DNA from: DATIRA01 sp963766505
GTDB lineage: Bacteria > Pseudomonadota > Gammaproteobacteria > Steroidobacterales > Steroidobacteraceae
NCBI GenBank assembly: GCA_963766505.1
Contig: CAVYAL010000002.1
Coordinates: 434,001-498,000, forward strand
Reading direction: 5' to 3'
Length of the DNA stretch: 64,000 bases
Below are positions 44,029 through 52,458 of the stretch, piece by piece. The translations under genes were made by a program, and so were the position numbers. The notes beneath the pieces are model-generated. The model saw only the letters and a list, made by a program, of their open reading frames with translations, had not been told where the DNA came from and made no database searches. Each line of letters begins with the position of its first letter. The stretch's first letter is position 1.

Positions 44029-46419
44029 TCAGGTCGCGATCAGCATCTTCATCAGGTTGGGCATCCCGCTGCCCTGCATCGGCCGGTCGCGGCCGAGGTC
44101 GGCGCAGTTCTCCAGCAGGATCCGCTTCACCGCATCCGGCTGGCCGATGAACTCCCTGCGCAGTGAGAGAAACGACGCCAGCACGCCGGAGACGTGCGGC
44201 GCGGCCATGCTGGTGCCGCTCATCTCCACGTACAGCTGGGCGATCGCCTTTGACCGCGCGGTGAAGTCGTGACGGCATGAGAGGATGCGCTCGCCCGGCG
44301 CCACGCAGTCAGGCTTCTGCCGCCCGTCCGCGGTCGGCCCCCGGGACGAGAAATAGGAAATGCCATAGGAGTACGGGTTCGCCTTGTGCACCGAGCCCAC
44401 GGCGATCGCATCCTCGAGATTCGCCGGGTCCCCGATCGACAGGTCGATGTTCGCGTCGATGGATCCGTGCGTGGTCTGCAGCTCGGCGAAGCCTTCGTTG
44501 CCGGCCGCGATCACCACCAGCACGCCCTGCCGCCACAGCCGGCGCAGTTCGCGGCACAGTGGAGAGAACCCGCAGGCATAGGAGCTCTGGTCGAAGCCAC
44601 CGCCGAGCGAGAGGTTGATGCCGTGAATGACCAGCTGGCCTGCCCGCTCGTTGGTAGTTGCAACGTGGTCCAGCGCCTTGATGACCGACGCGTCGTCGCC
44701 CGAGCCATCGTCGTCGAGCACCTTGTAGACGTAGAGTCCGGCATGCGGGGCGATGCCGGTCAGCACGCGCCTGTCCGGCCCCTCGGTCGCGTACTCGCCG
44801 GCGATGATGCCGGCCACGTGCGTCCCGTGCCCGAACTTGTCATCCGCCTCGCCATCGCGGAGGTCCCCGCGCTTGGTGCAGTCGAACTGCGCCTTGATCG
44901 AGCCGTGGGTCGCGAAATGAGGGTGTGTCGCAGCGATCCCGGTATCTAGGACGCCCCAGATGATGCCCTTGCCCAGCGCCTGGTAAGCGGCATGCGCCGG
45001 TCGCGCCTGCACCGTGTTGATCGAGGTTTCGAGCAGCGCGCGCTTGGCCGAATTCCGCCAGATGCGGCTCACGACCCGGCCTGCGGCGCCCGGCATGCCG
45101 AGCTTGACCGCCAGCCGCTCCGTCTCCGCACGGGTCAGGCGGGCAGCGACGAAGCGCTGCAACGGCTCGAGCCGCAACACGGCCGAATCCTCGGCGAGTC
45201 CCGACAGCGCGATGATTTCCCGCGTGACCGCACCGCGGGCCTCGTCGAGCGCGACCGCGGACGGATCGCTCGGGTCCACGAGCTCGATCAGGACCTTGTG
45301 CCTGTAGAGCGGCGATGCGCTCTCGAGCTCCTTGACCACCTCGCGCGCGATGACGAACTTCGCGACAGGCTGGAACAGCGACGTCTCGATCGCGTCCCGA
45401 ACCGTGCGCCTGACGGGCTTCGTCTGCAGGTACCCGGACCCGGAATGCGGATGCCGGGGGCTGTCCGCGTTCCACTCGAGGTTGTCCACGATGCGCACGC
45501 CGCCGGTCGCACGAAAATCGTCCTTCAGCCACTTGTCGAAAGCGACCGGATCGAGCGGGTCGGCTACGTTCAGCCAGCGGCCGACACAGCGCGGCACGGC
45601 CAGTCGCTTCTGGGCCGTCAGGCGCCGGACCTGGTCCTGCACTTCCTTGATGCCGAGTGGCGAGCCGATCGTGACGAACAACGGTACCTCGATGTCCGGC
45701 CGCTCCTTTGCGAGCTGCATCAGCGCGGCGTAAGCGATCATCGAGCCCTGGCTGTGACCGATCACGACGAACGGCCCGCCACCCGCGTCGATGCGCTCGG
45801 TCACGGAGCGCATCATTACCGCGCGGCGTTCCTCGTCGTAGAAGAAATCGCGAACGTCGCGCAGAAAGGCAGCGGTCAGCTTGCGCGTCAGCCACTGCCG
45901 GGCCGGCTCGGGCAGCGGGAGGATCTTCGGCTCGAGTTCCCGCGCCCGCATCGTCCGGTCGGCCGCGGCCGAGGGCGGTCCCTGCATCTGCTCGGCAATC
46001 GCGAGCAGGGTCTCCTTCTCCGCGTCGTCCTGCGCGAGCCGCGCGATCTCGGACTCGAGCACGGCAGGCTCGGACAGTGCCCTGACCCCGGCTGCAGACA
46101 CAGCGTCCAGGTCCTCGCTGGTGACCAGGTCGCCGCTCGAGCAGGTTCCCTTCGAGGGCTCCGGGTAGTACTCCCGGCTCACCCAGTACGCCAGGCGGCT
46201 GCGCTCACCGAGATCGAAGCCCATCAGTGCGGTGTCCCACTGGCACTTCAGGACCTGCGCCGGCGGCTTGTTGCCGATGCCGTGCACGTAGATGATCGTT
46301 CGCGCCTTGCCGGTCAGCTTTGCTGCCGCAGTACGGGGCTTTGCAGCCTTGCCACCCTTGGGCGTCCCGCGACGCCTGCCCGGAGACTTCGCGCCCGGCG
46401 ACTTTGTTCTGGTTGCCAT
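44029..46419 (-). CDS. Fusion protein: basic tail, alpha/beta hydrolase, S8 subtilisin-like protease
   Basis: A protein of 796 residues with no signal peptide. Residues 1-40 are a histone-H1-like basic tail (KSPGAKSPGRRRGTPKGGKAAKP). Residues ~40-350 are an alpha/beta hydrolase: IIYVHGIGN at the start, nucleophile elbow GHSQG with Ser223, likely acid Asp287 or Asp290 (NVADPLDP) and likely His325 (HPHSGSGYL). Residues ~370-475 may act as a prodomain or linker. Residues ~480-796 are a subtilase with Asp492 (GVLDTGI), His531 (GHGTHVAG) and Ser737 (GTSMAAPH), plus the oxyanion Asn in AAGNEG. All triad residues are present in both enzymes. GAGGGGAG precedes the ATG at 46419. The cell location and substrates are unknown. 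Confidence 0.9.
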   Translation of the reverse strand: MATRTKSPGAKSPGRRRGTPKGGKAAKPRTAAAKLTGKARTIIYVHGIGNKPPAQVLKCQWDTALMGFDLGERSRLAYWVSREYYPEPSKGTCSSGDLVTSEDLDAVSAAGVRALSEPAVLESEIARLAQDDAEKETLLAIAEQMQGPPSAAADRTMRARELEPKILPLPEPARQWLTRKLTAAFLRDVRDFFYDEERRAVMMRSVTERIDAGGGPFVVIGHSQGSMIAYAALMQLAKERPDIEVPLFVTIGSPLGIKEVQDQVRRLTAQKRLAVPRCVGRWLNVADPLDPVAFDKWLKDDFRATGGVRIVDNLEWNADSPRHPHSGSGYLQTKPVRRTVRDAIETSLFQPVAKFVIAREVVKELESASPLYRHKVLIELVDPSDPSAVALDEARGAVTREIIALSGLAEDSAVLRLEPLQRFVAARLTRAETERLAVKLGMPGAAGRVVSRIWRNSAKRALLETSINTVQARPAHAAYQALGKGIIWGVLDTGIAATHPHFATHGSIKAQFDCTKRGDLRDGEADDKFGHGTHVAGIIAGEYATEGPDRRVLTGIAPHAGLYVYKVLDDDGSGDDASVIKALDHVATTNERAGQLVIHGINLSLGGGFDQSSYACGFSPLCRELRRLWRQGVLVVIAAGNEGFAELQTTHGSIDANIDLSIGDPANLEDAIAVGSVHKANPYSYGISYFSSRGPTADGRQKPDCVAPGERILSCRHDFTARSKAIAQLYVEMSGTSMAAPHVSGVLASFLSLRREFIGQPDAVKRILLENCADLGRDRPMQGSGMPNLMKMLIAT

Positions 46420-46524
46420 GTCTACTCCCCTCGTTCGACCGCAACGTCCACATCGTACGCCAGATGAACCTCCGCTTCGGTTTACACTTCGTTTTCTGCC
46501 CAACTGCCTTCGAGATACGCCCAG

Positions 46525-47727
46525 ATGTCGTCCCGACTGCGAGTATTCGTCGCCCTGCTGATCGTCGCGCTGCTGGTTCTCGGTACTTTCGCGGCCCTGA
46601 TCTGGCTGGTTCCGATTCCGCTCTCGAACAAGCGGGTGTTCGTCGATTTCCTGCTCGGCCGGGGAATAGATACGCCGGCGCCGGAGGTACTCACCGAGCG
46701 CCTGGCGGTGCCCGACGGCTTCGAGGTCGACCTTTACGCGGGCGATATCCCGCTCGCGCGCTGGCTGCTCTTCACGTCCGCAGGCGAACTGATCGTCTCA
46801 CGCAGTCGCGCCGGCGAGGTGCTGCTGCTCGAGCGCGACGCTGACGGCGACGGTCGGGCCGATGCGAGACGCGTCCTGCTGTCGGGACTGGAGCGGCCGC
46901 ATGGCCTCGCAATCCGTGACGGCTGGCTCTGGGTCGCGGAGACGACGGGCGTGGGCCGCGTGCCGTTCGACGAGTCGAGCGGCCAGCTGACCGGCAGTTA
47001 CGAGCGTGTGATCACCGGGCTAACCGGCGACGGCTTTCACCTCACGCGCAGCATCGGCTTCGGGCCGGACGGTGGCCTGTACCTGTCGCAGGGCTCGAGC
47101 TGCAATGTTTGTGTCGAGAAGGACGAGCGCCGCGCGACGATCATGCGCTTCGAGCCGGACGGCTCGAACGGCGTGATCTACGCCTCCGGGCTGCGCAACA
47201 GTGTCGGCTTTGACTGGGCGCCCTGGGATGGCGCGCTCTATGCGACCGAGAATGGCCGCGACCTGCTTGGAGACGACTTCCCGCCGGACGAGCTGAACAG
47301 GATCGAGGCCGGCGGCTTTTACGGCTGGCCCTATGTAAACGGCTTCGGCGTCCCGGATCCCGACTTCGGCGACAGCGCTCCGGCGCTCGCGGTCAAGGCA
47401 ATACCGCCGGTGCACGCCTTCCGCGCCCATAACGCGCCGCTCGGCATCCGCTTCATTCGGCAGTCCACGCCGCCGCCCGGCTACGAACGCGCCGCCCTGG
47501 TGGCCCTGCACGGTTCCTGGAACCGCAGCAGCCCCGATGGTTACAAGGTCGTATCGCTGCACTGGAAGCAGGACGGCAGCATCGAGGAACGGGACTTCGT
47601 GAGCGGTTTCCTCGGCCCGGACAGCGTCATTGGACGGCCATCGGACGTCGCCGAGGGGCCGGACGGCGCGTTCTACGTCGCCGACGATTATGCCGGGGCC
47701 GTCTACCGGATCAGTTACCGCCGCTGA
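46525..47727 (+). CDS. PQQ-dependent sugar dehydrogenase, L-sorbosone/glucose dehydrogenase family
   Basis: A protein of 400 residues with an N-terminal membrane anchor or signal (residues ~8-30) and a six-bladed beta-propeller. Family segments: LAVPDGFEVDLYAGDIPLARWLLFTSAGELIVS, GLERPHGLAIRDGWLWVAET, RSIGFGPDGGLYLSQGSSCNVC, ASGLRNSVGFDWAPWDGALYATENGRD, GFYGWPYVNG and HGSWNRSSPDGYKV. It should oxidise sugars or related aldehydes in the periplasm with PQQ; no pqq genes are in the window. It is divergent from the hydrolase-protease gene and converges on the ferritin-like gene. Confidence 0.9.
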   Translation: MSSRLRVFVALLIVALLVLGTFAALIWLVPIPLSNKRVFVDFLLGRGIDTPAPEVLTERLAVPDGFEVDLYAGDIPLARWLLFTSAGELIVSRSRAGEVLLLERDADGDGRADARRVLLSGLERPHGLAIRDGWLWVAETTGVGRVPFDESSGQLTGSYERVITGLTGDGFHLTRSIGFGPDGGLYLSQGSSCNVCVEKDERRATIMRFEPDGSNGVIYASGLRNSVGFDWAPWDGALYATENGRDLLGDDFPPDELNRIEAGGFYGWPYVNGFGVPDPDFGDSAPALAVKAIPPVHAFRAHNAPLGIRFIRQSTPPPGYERAALVALHGSWNRSSPDGYKVVSLHWKQDGSIEERDFVSGFLGPDSVIGRPSDVAEGPDGAFYVADDYAGAVYRISYRR

Positions 47728-47737
47728 TCGCAGCTGC

Positions 47738-48025
47738 TCACTCGTGCGCGATCGGGCTGCTCGTGAACAGGTAGTCCTTCAGTTCCTTGTCGAAGCTCGG
47801 ATCCCGTCGCCGGATCCACTCGAGGACCATCGCGGCGTGTTCCTTCTCCTCGTCGCGGTTGTGCGCCAGGATGGCCTTGAGTTCGGCGTCGCTGCAGGCA
47901 TCGACGCGCTGGTTGTACCAGTCCACCGCTTCGAGTTCCTCCATCAGTGAGACGATGGCGCGGTGCATGTCGCGCGTCTCCGCCGACAGTTCCTCTACTG
48001 GCTCGTGGTAACCCTCGTTTGACAT
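47738..48025 (-). CDS. Encapsulated-ferritin (EncFtn) homologue without cargo peptide
   Basis: A protein of 95 residues that closely resembles EncFtn of Rhodospirillum rubrum: HRAIVSLMEELEAVDWYNQRVDA and ILAHNRDEEKEHAAMVLEWIRR. The ferroxidase-centre residues are kept with an offset of two: Glu30, Trp36, Tyr37, Glu60 and His63 (and entry-site Glu29 and Glu32). EncFtn forms a ring-shaped decamer that oxidises iron inside encapsulin shells. This protein stops at DYLFTSSPIAHE, just where the C-terminal linker and encapsulin-targeting peptide begin in R. rubrum, and no encapsulin gene lies in the window. It may work free in the cytoplasm. Confidence 0.9.
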   Translation of the reverse strand: MSNEGYHEPVEELSAETRDMHRAIVSLMEELEAVDWYNQRVDACSDAELKAILAHNRDEEKEHAAMVLEWIRRRDPSFDKELKDYLFTSSPIAHE

Positions 48026-48105
48026 CGCGGACTCCTGGGTAATGGGTGCCTGGAACAGGCCGCACCGTGGATTATCGCCGCTCGGGATCCCGGCTCAAGT
48101 CGGGA

Positions 48106-48579
48106 TCACCACCACCGACCGACGCGTCTGCAGTACGCGCGGAACGGCTCGCCGAACGCCGCCTCGAGCGCACGTTCCTCCGGCACGATCTGATAGCGCG
48201 TCAGGTACGCGACGAAGGCCGGCAGGACGAGCAGCGCAACGGGGCTTGCCAGCCAGCAGGCCCAGGCAGCGAGCGCCAGTGCCAGGGCCAGGTACATCGG
48301 ATTGCGCGTTCGCGAGTAGATGCCCTCGGTGACGAGGCTCGTGGCCTCTGCGGGCGCGAGCGGGTTGACCGTGGTTCGTGCGCGACGGAAGGCCCTCACG
48401 CCTGAGGCGCCGACCAGGATCGCCGCGAAAGCGAGCGCCAGCGTGAGCGCAGCCCGGCCCGGCAACGCGACGCTGCAAGCCGTGGTAATCCGCGACAGCA
48501 GCCACATGGAGCCGGCCGCTATCAGGCTCAGCGCAACGGGCGGGATCCGGCGCTCCAGAGGAGATCTCTTCTCTGCCAT
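48106..48579 (-). CDS. ICMT/PEMT-like integral membrane methyltransferase
   Basis: A protein of 157 residues with four or so membrane helices. The C-terminal half has the isoprenylcysteine carboxyl methyltransferase signature: LVTEGIYSRTRNPMYLALAL, then PEERALEAAFGEPFRAYCRRVGRW, which binds S-adenosylmethionine. Bacterial members methylate unknown small molecules or lipids. It precedes the ferritin-like gene on the same strand by 80 bp. Confidence 0.88.
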   Translation of the reverse strand: MAEKRSPLERRIPPVALSLIAAGSMWLLSRITTACSVALPGRAALTLALAFAAILVGASGVRAFRRARTTVNPLAPAEATSLVTEGIYSRTRNPMYLALALALAAWACWLASPVALLVLPAFVAYLTRYQIVPEERALEAAFGEPFRAYCRRVGRWW

Positions 48580-48660
48580 CGGATCGCGTCCGTTTAACCC
48601 CGCAGCCCTCCGGGCGGCGTTTCAAGTATCGAACAACCATCCTACCGGAGGCGGCCAGAG

Positions 48661-49458
48661 ATGAAACCATACACGCGCAGTGACCTTCGCCCGGGCGCGA
48701 GTTCCTTCACCGTACCGCTGCTCGTCGCGCTTGCGCTGCTCGCAGGCTGCGCCAGGGCCGGATCGCTCGCGCACGTGGACCTGTTCGACCGCGAGCTGGG
48801 ACGGGTGCTCGAGACGCATCGCGCCAGTGGCCGGGCCTATGTCGTGGGCGAGCCGGGCCACGAGTACGCGATCCGGATCCGCAACCGCAGCTCGCAACGC
48901 CTGCTGGCTGTCGTCAGCGTGGATGGGGTCAACGTCGTCACCGGCGAAACCGCAGCCCCCGACCAGGCCGGCTACGTGATCGAGCCCGGCGATTACGTGA
49001 ACATCCTCGGCTGGCGGAAGGACCTCGACCGCACGGCCGCCTTCTATTTCACGGACCTCGACGATTCCTACGCGGCCCGCACGGGCCGGCCCGGTCACCT
49101 CGGCGTTATCGGCGTGGCGGTGTTCCGCGAGCGGCCGAGGCTCGCGCTGCTGGGACAGTCGCGGCAAGACGCGCGCCCCGAATCCCCGGCCGCCGCACCG
49201 GCCGCAGGCGCCGACACCGGTCACTCGCGCGAGCGAGCCGCCGAATCCCGGCTCGGCACCGGCCACGGACGCGGCGAGCATTCGCCGGTGCGCCGCGTCG
49301 AGTTCGAGCGCAGCAGCCGGAGCCCTGACGAGACGCTGGTCTTCCGCTATGACCGCGAGAGCCGGCTGATCGCGATGGGCGTGCTGCCGGCTCCGCGACC
49401 GTACTGGCCCGAGCCCGAGCCCTTTCCCGCGGCGCTGGGATTCGTGCCCGATCCGTGA
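48661..49458 (+). CDS. Conserved exported lipoprotein of unknown function
   Basis: A protein of 265 residues with a lipoprotein-like signal (LLVALALLAGCARA). Residues ~40-165 form a conserved beta-rich region (VDLFDRELGRVLETHRASGRAYVVGEPGHEYAIRIRNRSSQRLLAVVSVDGVNVVTGETA.. GYVIEPGDYVNILGWRKDLDRTAAFYFTDLDDSYAARTGRPGHLGVIGVAVF). I have seen this block in proteobacterial exported proteins without assigned function. Residues ~170-230 are a Pro/Ala/Arg-rich linker. It is directly followed, with a 4-bp GTGA overlap if the upstream GTG is used, by an ECF sigma gene, suggesting one stress operon. Confidence 0.78.
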   Translation: MKPYTRSDLRPGASSFTVPLLVALALLAGCARAGSLAHVDLFDRELGRVLETHRASGRAYVVGEPGHEYAIRIRNRSSQRLLAVVSVDGVNVVTGETAAPDQAGYVIEPGDYVNILGWRKDLDRTAAFYFTDLDDSYAARTGRPGHLGVIGVAVFRERPRLALLGQSRQDARPESPAAAPAAGADTGHSRERAAESRLGTGHGRGEHSPVRRVEFERSSRSPDETLVFRYDRESRLIAMGVLPAPRPYWPEPEPFPAALGFVPDP

Positions 49459-49508
49459 ACCGTCCTGGAGCCTTGGCCAGCAGGCGCCGGCATCGCCATA
49501 CTGCGGCG

Positions 49509-50108
49509 ATGACGCAGCCGATGGCAGCGGACAGCAGCAATGGCAGCGACGAGTCACTGATGCTGGCCTATGGACTCGGCGACCCGGTCGCATTCGACCG
49601 GCTGTACGCGCGGCATCGCGGCCCGGTCTACCGCTACCTGCTGCGTCACCTCGGCGATCGCGTGATCGCCGAGGAACTGCACCAGGAGGTCTGGCTCCGG
49701 GTGGTGCGGGGCCGCAGCACCTACGAGGCCTCGGCTAAATTCACCACCTGGCTGTACACGATCGCCCGTAGCCGGCTGGTGGATCACTGGCGCGCTTCCA
49801 GGCACGCACGCGTGCTCTCGCTGGACGACGACGATCCCGAAGCGCTGGCACGGGCGGCCTCGGATGCGGACCCGACGAATCATGACACCCCGCTTGAGTC
49901 TGCGGTGCGGGCACAGGCCGGTTCACGCCTGCAGGACGCACTCGCGTCATTGCCGCCGGCGCAGCGTGATGCTTTCCTGCTGCACATCGAGGCGGGTCTC
50001 GCGATCGCGGAAATCGCGGCGCTCGCGGGCATCGGCGAGGAAACCGTCAAGAGCCGACTGCGTTATGCCTACGCGAGGCTGAGGCAGGCACTGGGAGAGG
50101 CAAGATGA
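49509..50108 (+). CDS. RNA polymerase sigma factor, ECF type
   Basis: A protein of ~199 residues. Region 2: DPVAFDRLYARHRGPVYRYLLRHLGDRVIAEELHQEVWLRVVRGRSTYEASAKFTTWLYTIARSRLVDHWR; region 4: LPPAQRDAFLLHIEAGLAIAEIAALAGIGEETVKSRLRYAYARLRQAL. The start could be GTG 49455 (overlapping the preceding stop), ATG 49509 or ATG 49521; none has a strong ribosome site. Its stop overlaps the ATG of a one-helix membrane protein, the likely anti-sigma partner. Confidence 0.9.
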   Translation: MTQPMAADSSNGSDESLMLAYGLGDPVAFDRLYARHRGPVYRYLLRHLGDRVIAEELHQEVWLRVVRGRSTYEASAKFTTWLYTIARSRLVDHWRASRHARVLSLDDDDPEALARAASDADPTNHDTPLESAVRAQAGSRLQDALASLPPAQRDAFLLHIEAGLAIAEIAALAGIGEETVKSRLRYAYARLRQALGEAR

Positions 50109-50722
50109 GCGAGCGGGACCCTCATTTGCGGGACGCTGCGGACCTCGAGGTGGATCGTGCCTGGCGCGAGATGAGCCGGGAGGAGCCCCCGGCCGAGGTG
50201 GACGAGGCGATCCGTGCCGCCGCGCATCGAGAAGCAGCGACAGGCGCGGCGCTCGAGCCTGCCCGCCCGCTGCCGGGGCGGACCGGCCGCGGCACACCGG
50301 GATGGCTACGTCTCGCAGCCGCGGCCGGCGTCGCCGCGATCGCGTTCGGGTTGATCCGGCTGCAGTTGCCCGAACCCGGCGCGCCAGCGATCGAGCAATC
50401 CTCGACGACACCGCGCCCGCCGCCGGCCGCGGACTCATCGGAAGCCCCGGCTACACCGGCAGCACCGGCTGCATCGGCCTCGCCGCCCGCCACGGCCACT
50501 GAGGCTTCACGCGCCGCAGGCGCCCGCGAGTCGACGTCGTCGCTGCCCGATGCAGCCGTGTCGCCGGAGGATTTCGTCGTTCGAATCCAGCTGCTGCTCG
50601 AGCAGGATGATCAGGACGGTGCGGCGGCGGCGCTGCGCTCCTTCAGGGCCGCGCACCCGGGAGCCGATGCACTGCTGCCCGCGGAACTTCGAGCCTGGGC
50701 CGAGGGCATCGGACCCGACTGA
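50105..50722 (+). CDS. Single-pass membrane protein, probable anti-sigma partner
   Basis: A protein of 205 residues: a cytoplasmic N-terminal part (~1-60, with RAWREMSREEPPAEVDEAIRAAAHREA), one membrane helix (~64-82), a Pro/Ala-rich linker (~90-145) and a small C-terminal helical domain (VSPEDFVVRIQLLLEQDDQDGAAAALRSFRAAHP). This layout, one helix behind an ECF sigma gene with ATGA overlap, fits an anti-sigma factor. No zinc motif is present and I do not recognise the family. Confidence 0.78.
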   Translation: MSERDPHLRDAADLEVDRAWREMSREEPPAEVDEAIRAAAHREAATGAALEPARPLPGRTGRGTPGWLRLAAAAGVAAIAFGLIRLQLPEPGAPAIEQSSTTPRPPPAADSSEAPATPAAPAASASPPATATEASRAAGARESTSSLPDAAVSPEDFVVRIQLLLEQDDQDGAAAALRSFRAAHPGADALLPAELRAWAEGIGPD

Positions 50723-50760
50723 TCTGCTCTAATGCAGTTTCGACAAACCGGGAGCGACGG

Positions 50761-51122
50761 GTGAGCGGAGCAGGATCGTCTATTCGACCGGTCAGGGGCG
50801 ACGGTGTCCGGAGTGCGGCCGACCCGCGGCCGAGTGCCGCTGTCGGCGCAGCAAACCGGCAGTCGCCGCGGCTCCGCACGGCGACGGCATCGTGCGCGTC
50901 GGCCGGGAAACGAAGGGCCGCAGGGGCAAGGGTGTTTCGGTCGTGACGGGCCTTGCGCTGGGCGAGGCGGAACTCGGCGCACTGGCCACGGAATTGAAGA
51001 GGGCCTGCGGATCGGGCGGCACGGTCCGGGACGGCGTGATCGAGATCCAGGGCGACCATCGCGAGCAGCTCGTCACGGAGCTGACACGACGCGGATTCAA
51101 GGCGCGCCGAGCCGGCGGCTGA
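50761..51122 (+). CDS. yciH: YciH (SUI1/eIF1-like) translation factor with a frameshift near the start
   Basis: The C-terminal 76 codons (from 50892) encode the SUI1 domain (GRRGKGVSVVTGLAL, AELGALATELKRACGSGG, GVIEIQGDHREQLV). The same frame continues upstream with the family's N-terminal part, RIVYSTGQGRRCPECGRPAAECRC, including its Cys-rich zinc-like knuckle, back to a stop at 50730, but holds no ATG, GTG or TTG. A GTG at 50761 with GGGAG seven bases upstream is correctly placed but in another frame; one inserted base near 50767-50769 would join them. So either the gene is broken, or the sequence has a one-base error. In E. coli YciH limits translation initiation under stress. Confidence 0.8.
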
Positions 51123-51134
51123 AATCCGCCCGGC

Positions 51135-51593
51135 TCAGGCGATCGCTACGAAGTCGCCCTCGAACGACCCGACCCTTTGCTGATCGACCCAGAGCTCGGA
51201 ACGGACCGAGACCCGCGCCCTGTTCCTGCGCGACAGCGACCGTTCGAATTTCGACCAGTCCGCTGCCGATGGACGCGAGGCCGTTGCGGTGAACCCGCCG
51301 GGAATGGGGTGCTCGAAGTCCATCACGCTGCGCTGGATCACCAGCCGCACTTCCCGGCCCTGCGCCTGCAGCGCGAGGTGCAGCACGGACCAGGCCGCCA
51401 GCGTCGCCACGGCTGCGGCGCTGCCACCGAACACCGTTTCGCGATGATTGACGTTCGGCTCGATCGGTGCCGCCAGCACGACGGACTCCGGCGAGGCACT
51501 GAGCACCCGCACGCCCATCGCGGCGGAAATCGGGATGCGGCCGTGCAGGTACTCCTGCAGGACCGCGGCTCGATCGGCGACGTTTTCCCCCAT
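51135..51593 (-). CDS. YiiD C-terminal-type thioesterase (hotdog fold)
   Basis: A protein of 152 residues with the pattern of the stand-alone YiiD_C thioesterase family: LHGRIPISAAMGVRVLSASPESVVLAAPIEPNVNHRETVFGGSAAAVATLAAWSVLHLAL, then IQRSVMDFEHPI. The NHRETVFGGS segment is the hotdog active-site helix. The acyl-CoA substrate is unknown. It is convergent with yciH. Confidence 0.85.
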   Translation of the reverse strand: MGENVADRAAVLQEYLHGRIPISAAMGVRVLSASPESVVLAAPIEPNVNHRETVFGGSAAAVATLAAWSVLHLALQAQGREVRLVIQRSVMDFEHPIPGGFTATASRPSAADWSKFERSLSRRNRARVSVRSELWVDQQRVGSFEGDFVAIA

Positions 51594-51701
51594 TCGTGCT
51601 CCCTACAGCCGTACCGGCGTTTCGACCGAGATTACAAGTCTGAAGCCCGGCGTTGCCAGCACCCGTTTCGCCCGACGGCCGGCCAGTGCCAGAATCCAGC
51701 C

Positions 51702-52448
51702 GTGCGAATCAACAAGTTCATCAGCGAAACGGGCCTGTGCTCGAGGCGCGAAGCCGACGAATGGATCGGGGCCGGCCGCGTGAGCGTGAACGGTGTGACC
51801 GCGGTGCTCGGCACCCGGATCGCTCCGGGCGACGAGGTGCGGGTCGATGGCGAGCTGCTGCGTGCGCGTCCCGAACGGGTCTACCTCGCGCTCAACAAGC
51901 CGGTCGGCATCGAGTGCACGACCAACCGTTCCGTCCCGGGCAACATCGTCGACTTCGTTGGCTACCACGAGCGGGTGTTTCCGGTCGGCCGTCTCGACAA
52001 GGACTCCGAGGGCCTGATCCTGCTGACCAACGACGGCGACATCGTGAACACGATCCTGCGCTCGCAGAACGAGCACGAGAAGGAGTACGTCGTCAGCGTG
52101 GATCGCCCGCTGACCCGCGAGTTTCTGCAGGAAATGGCGCAGGGCGTACCGGTGCTCGACACGATCACCAAGCCCTGCAGGCTCCGGCAGGTCGGCCGCA
52201 ACACGTTTCACATCGTGCTCACCCAGGGACTGAACCGGCAGATCCGGCGCATGTGCGAGCATTTCGGCTACACGGTGCGGCGGCTGCAGCGGATCCGGAT
52301 CATGCACATCGAGCTCGGTACGCTGCCGATGGGGAAATGGCGGCGCCTTGGCGCTGACGAGATCAGCGCGCTGCTCGGCGGCAGGCGAACGCTGCGACTC
52401 GCGGCGGGACGACCGCCGCGCGGCCCGGCCGGCCGACAGCAGCCCTGA
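51702..52448 (+). CDS. rluF: 23S rRNA pseudouridine synthase RluF
   Basis: A protein of 248 residues starting at GTG (51702). An S4 domain (RINKFISETGLCSRREADEWIGAGRVSVNG) precedes the RsuA/RluB/RluE/RluF catalytic domain, with the active Asp in FPVGRLDKDSEGLILLTNDG and with GLNRQIRRMCEHFGY. The N-terminus and the sequence VGIECTTNRSVPGNIVDFV fit RluF (U2604) better than RluB. The C-terminal tail is Arg/Pro-rich. Confidence 0.92.
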   Translation: MRINKFISETGLCSRREADEWIGAGRVSVNGVTAVLGTRIAPGDEVRVDGELLRARPERVYLALNKPVGIECTTNRSVPGNIVDFVGYHERVFPVGRLDKDSEGLILLTNDGDIVNTILRSQNEHEKEYVVSVDRPLTREFLQEMAQGVPVLDTITKPCRLRQVGRNTFHIVLTQGLNRQIRRMCEHFGYTVRRLQRIRIMHIELGTLPMGKWRRLGADEISALLGGRRTLRLAAGRPPRGPAGRQQP

Positions 52449-52458
52449 GAACCAGTCG

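Noticed and set aside
44029..46419. A type VII or patatin-like toxin-immunity module around the hydrolase-protease
   Set aside because: No secretion signal, no immunity-like partner gene and no secretion system are present; neighbours are a phosphatase and a sugar dehydrogenase.
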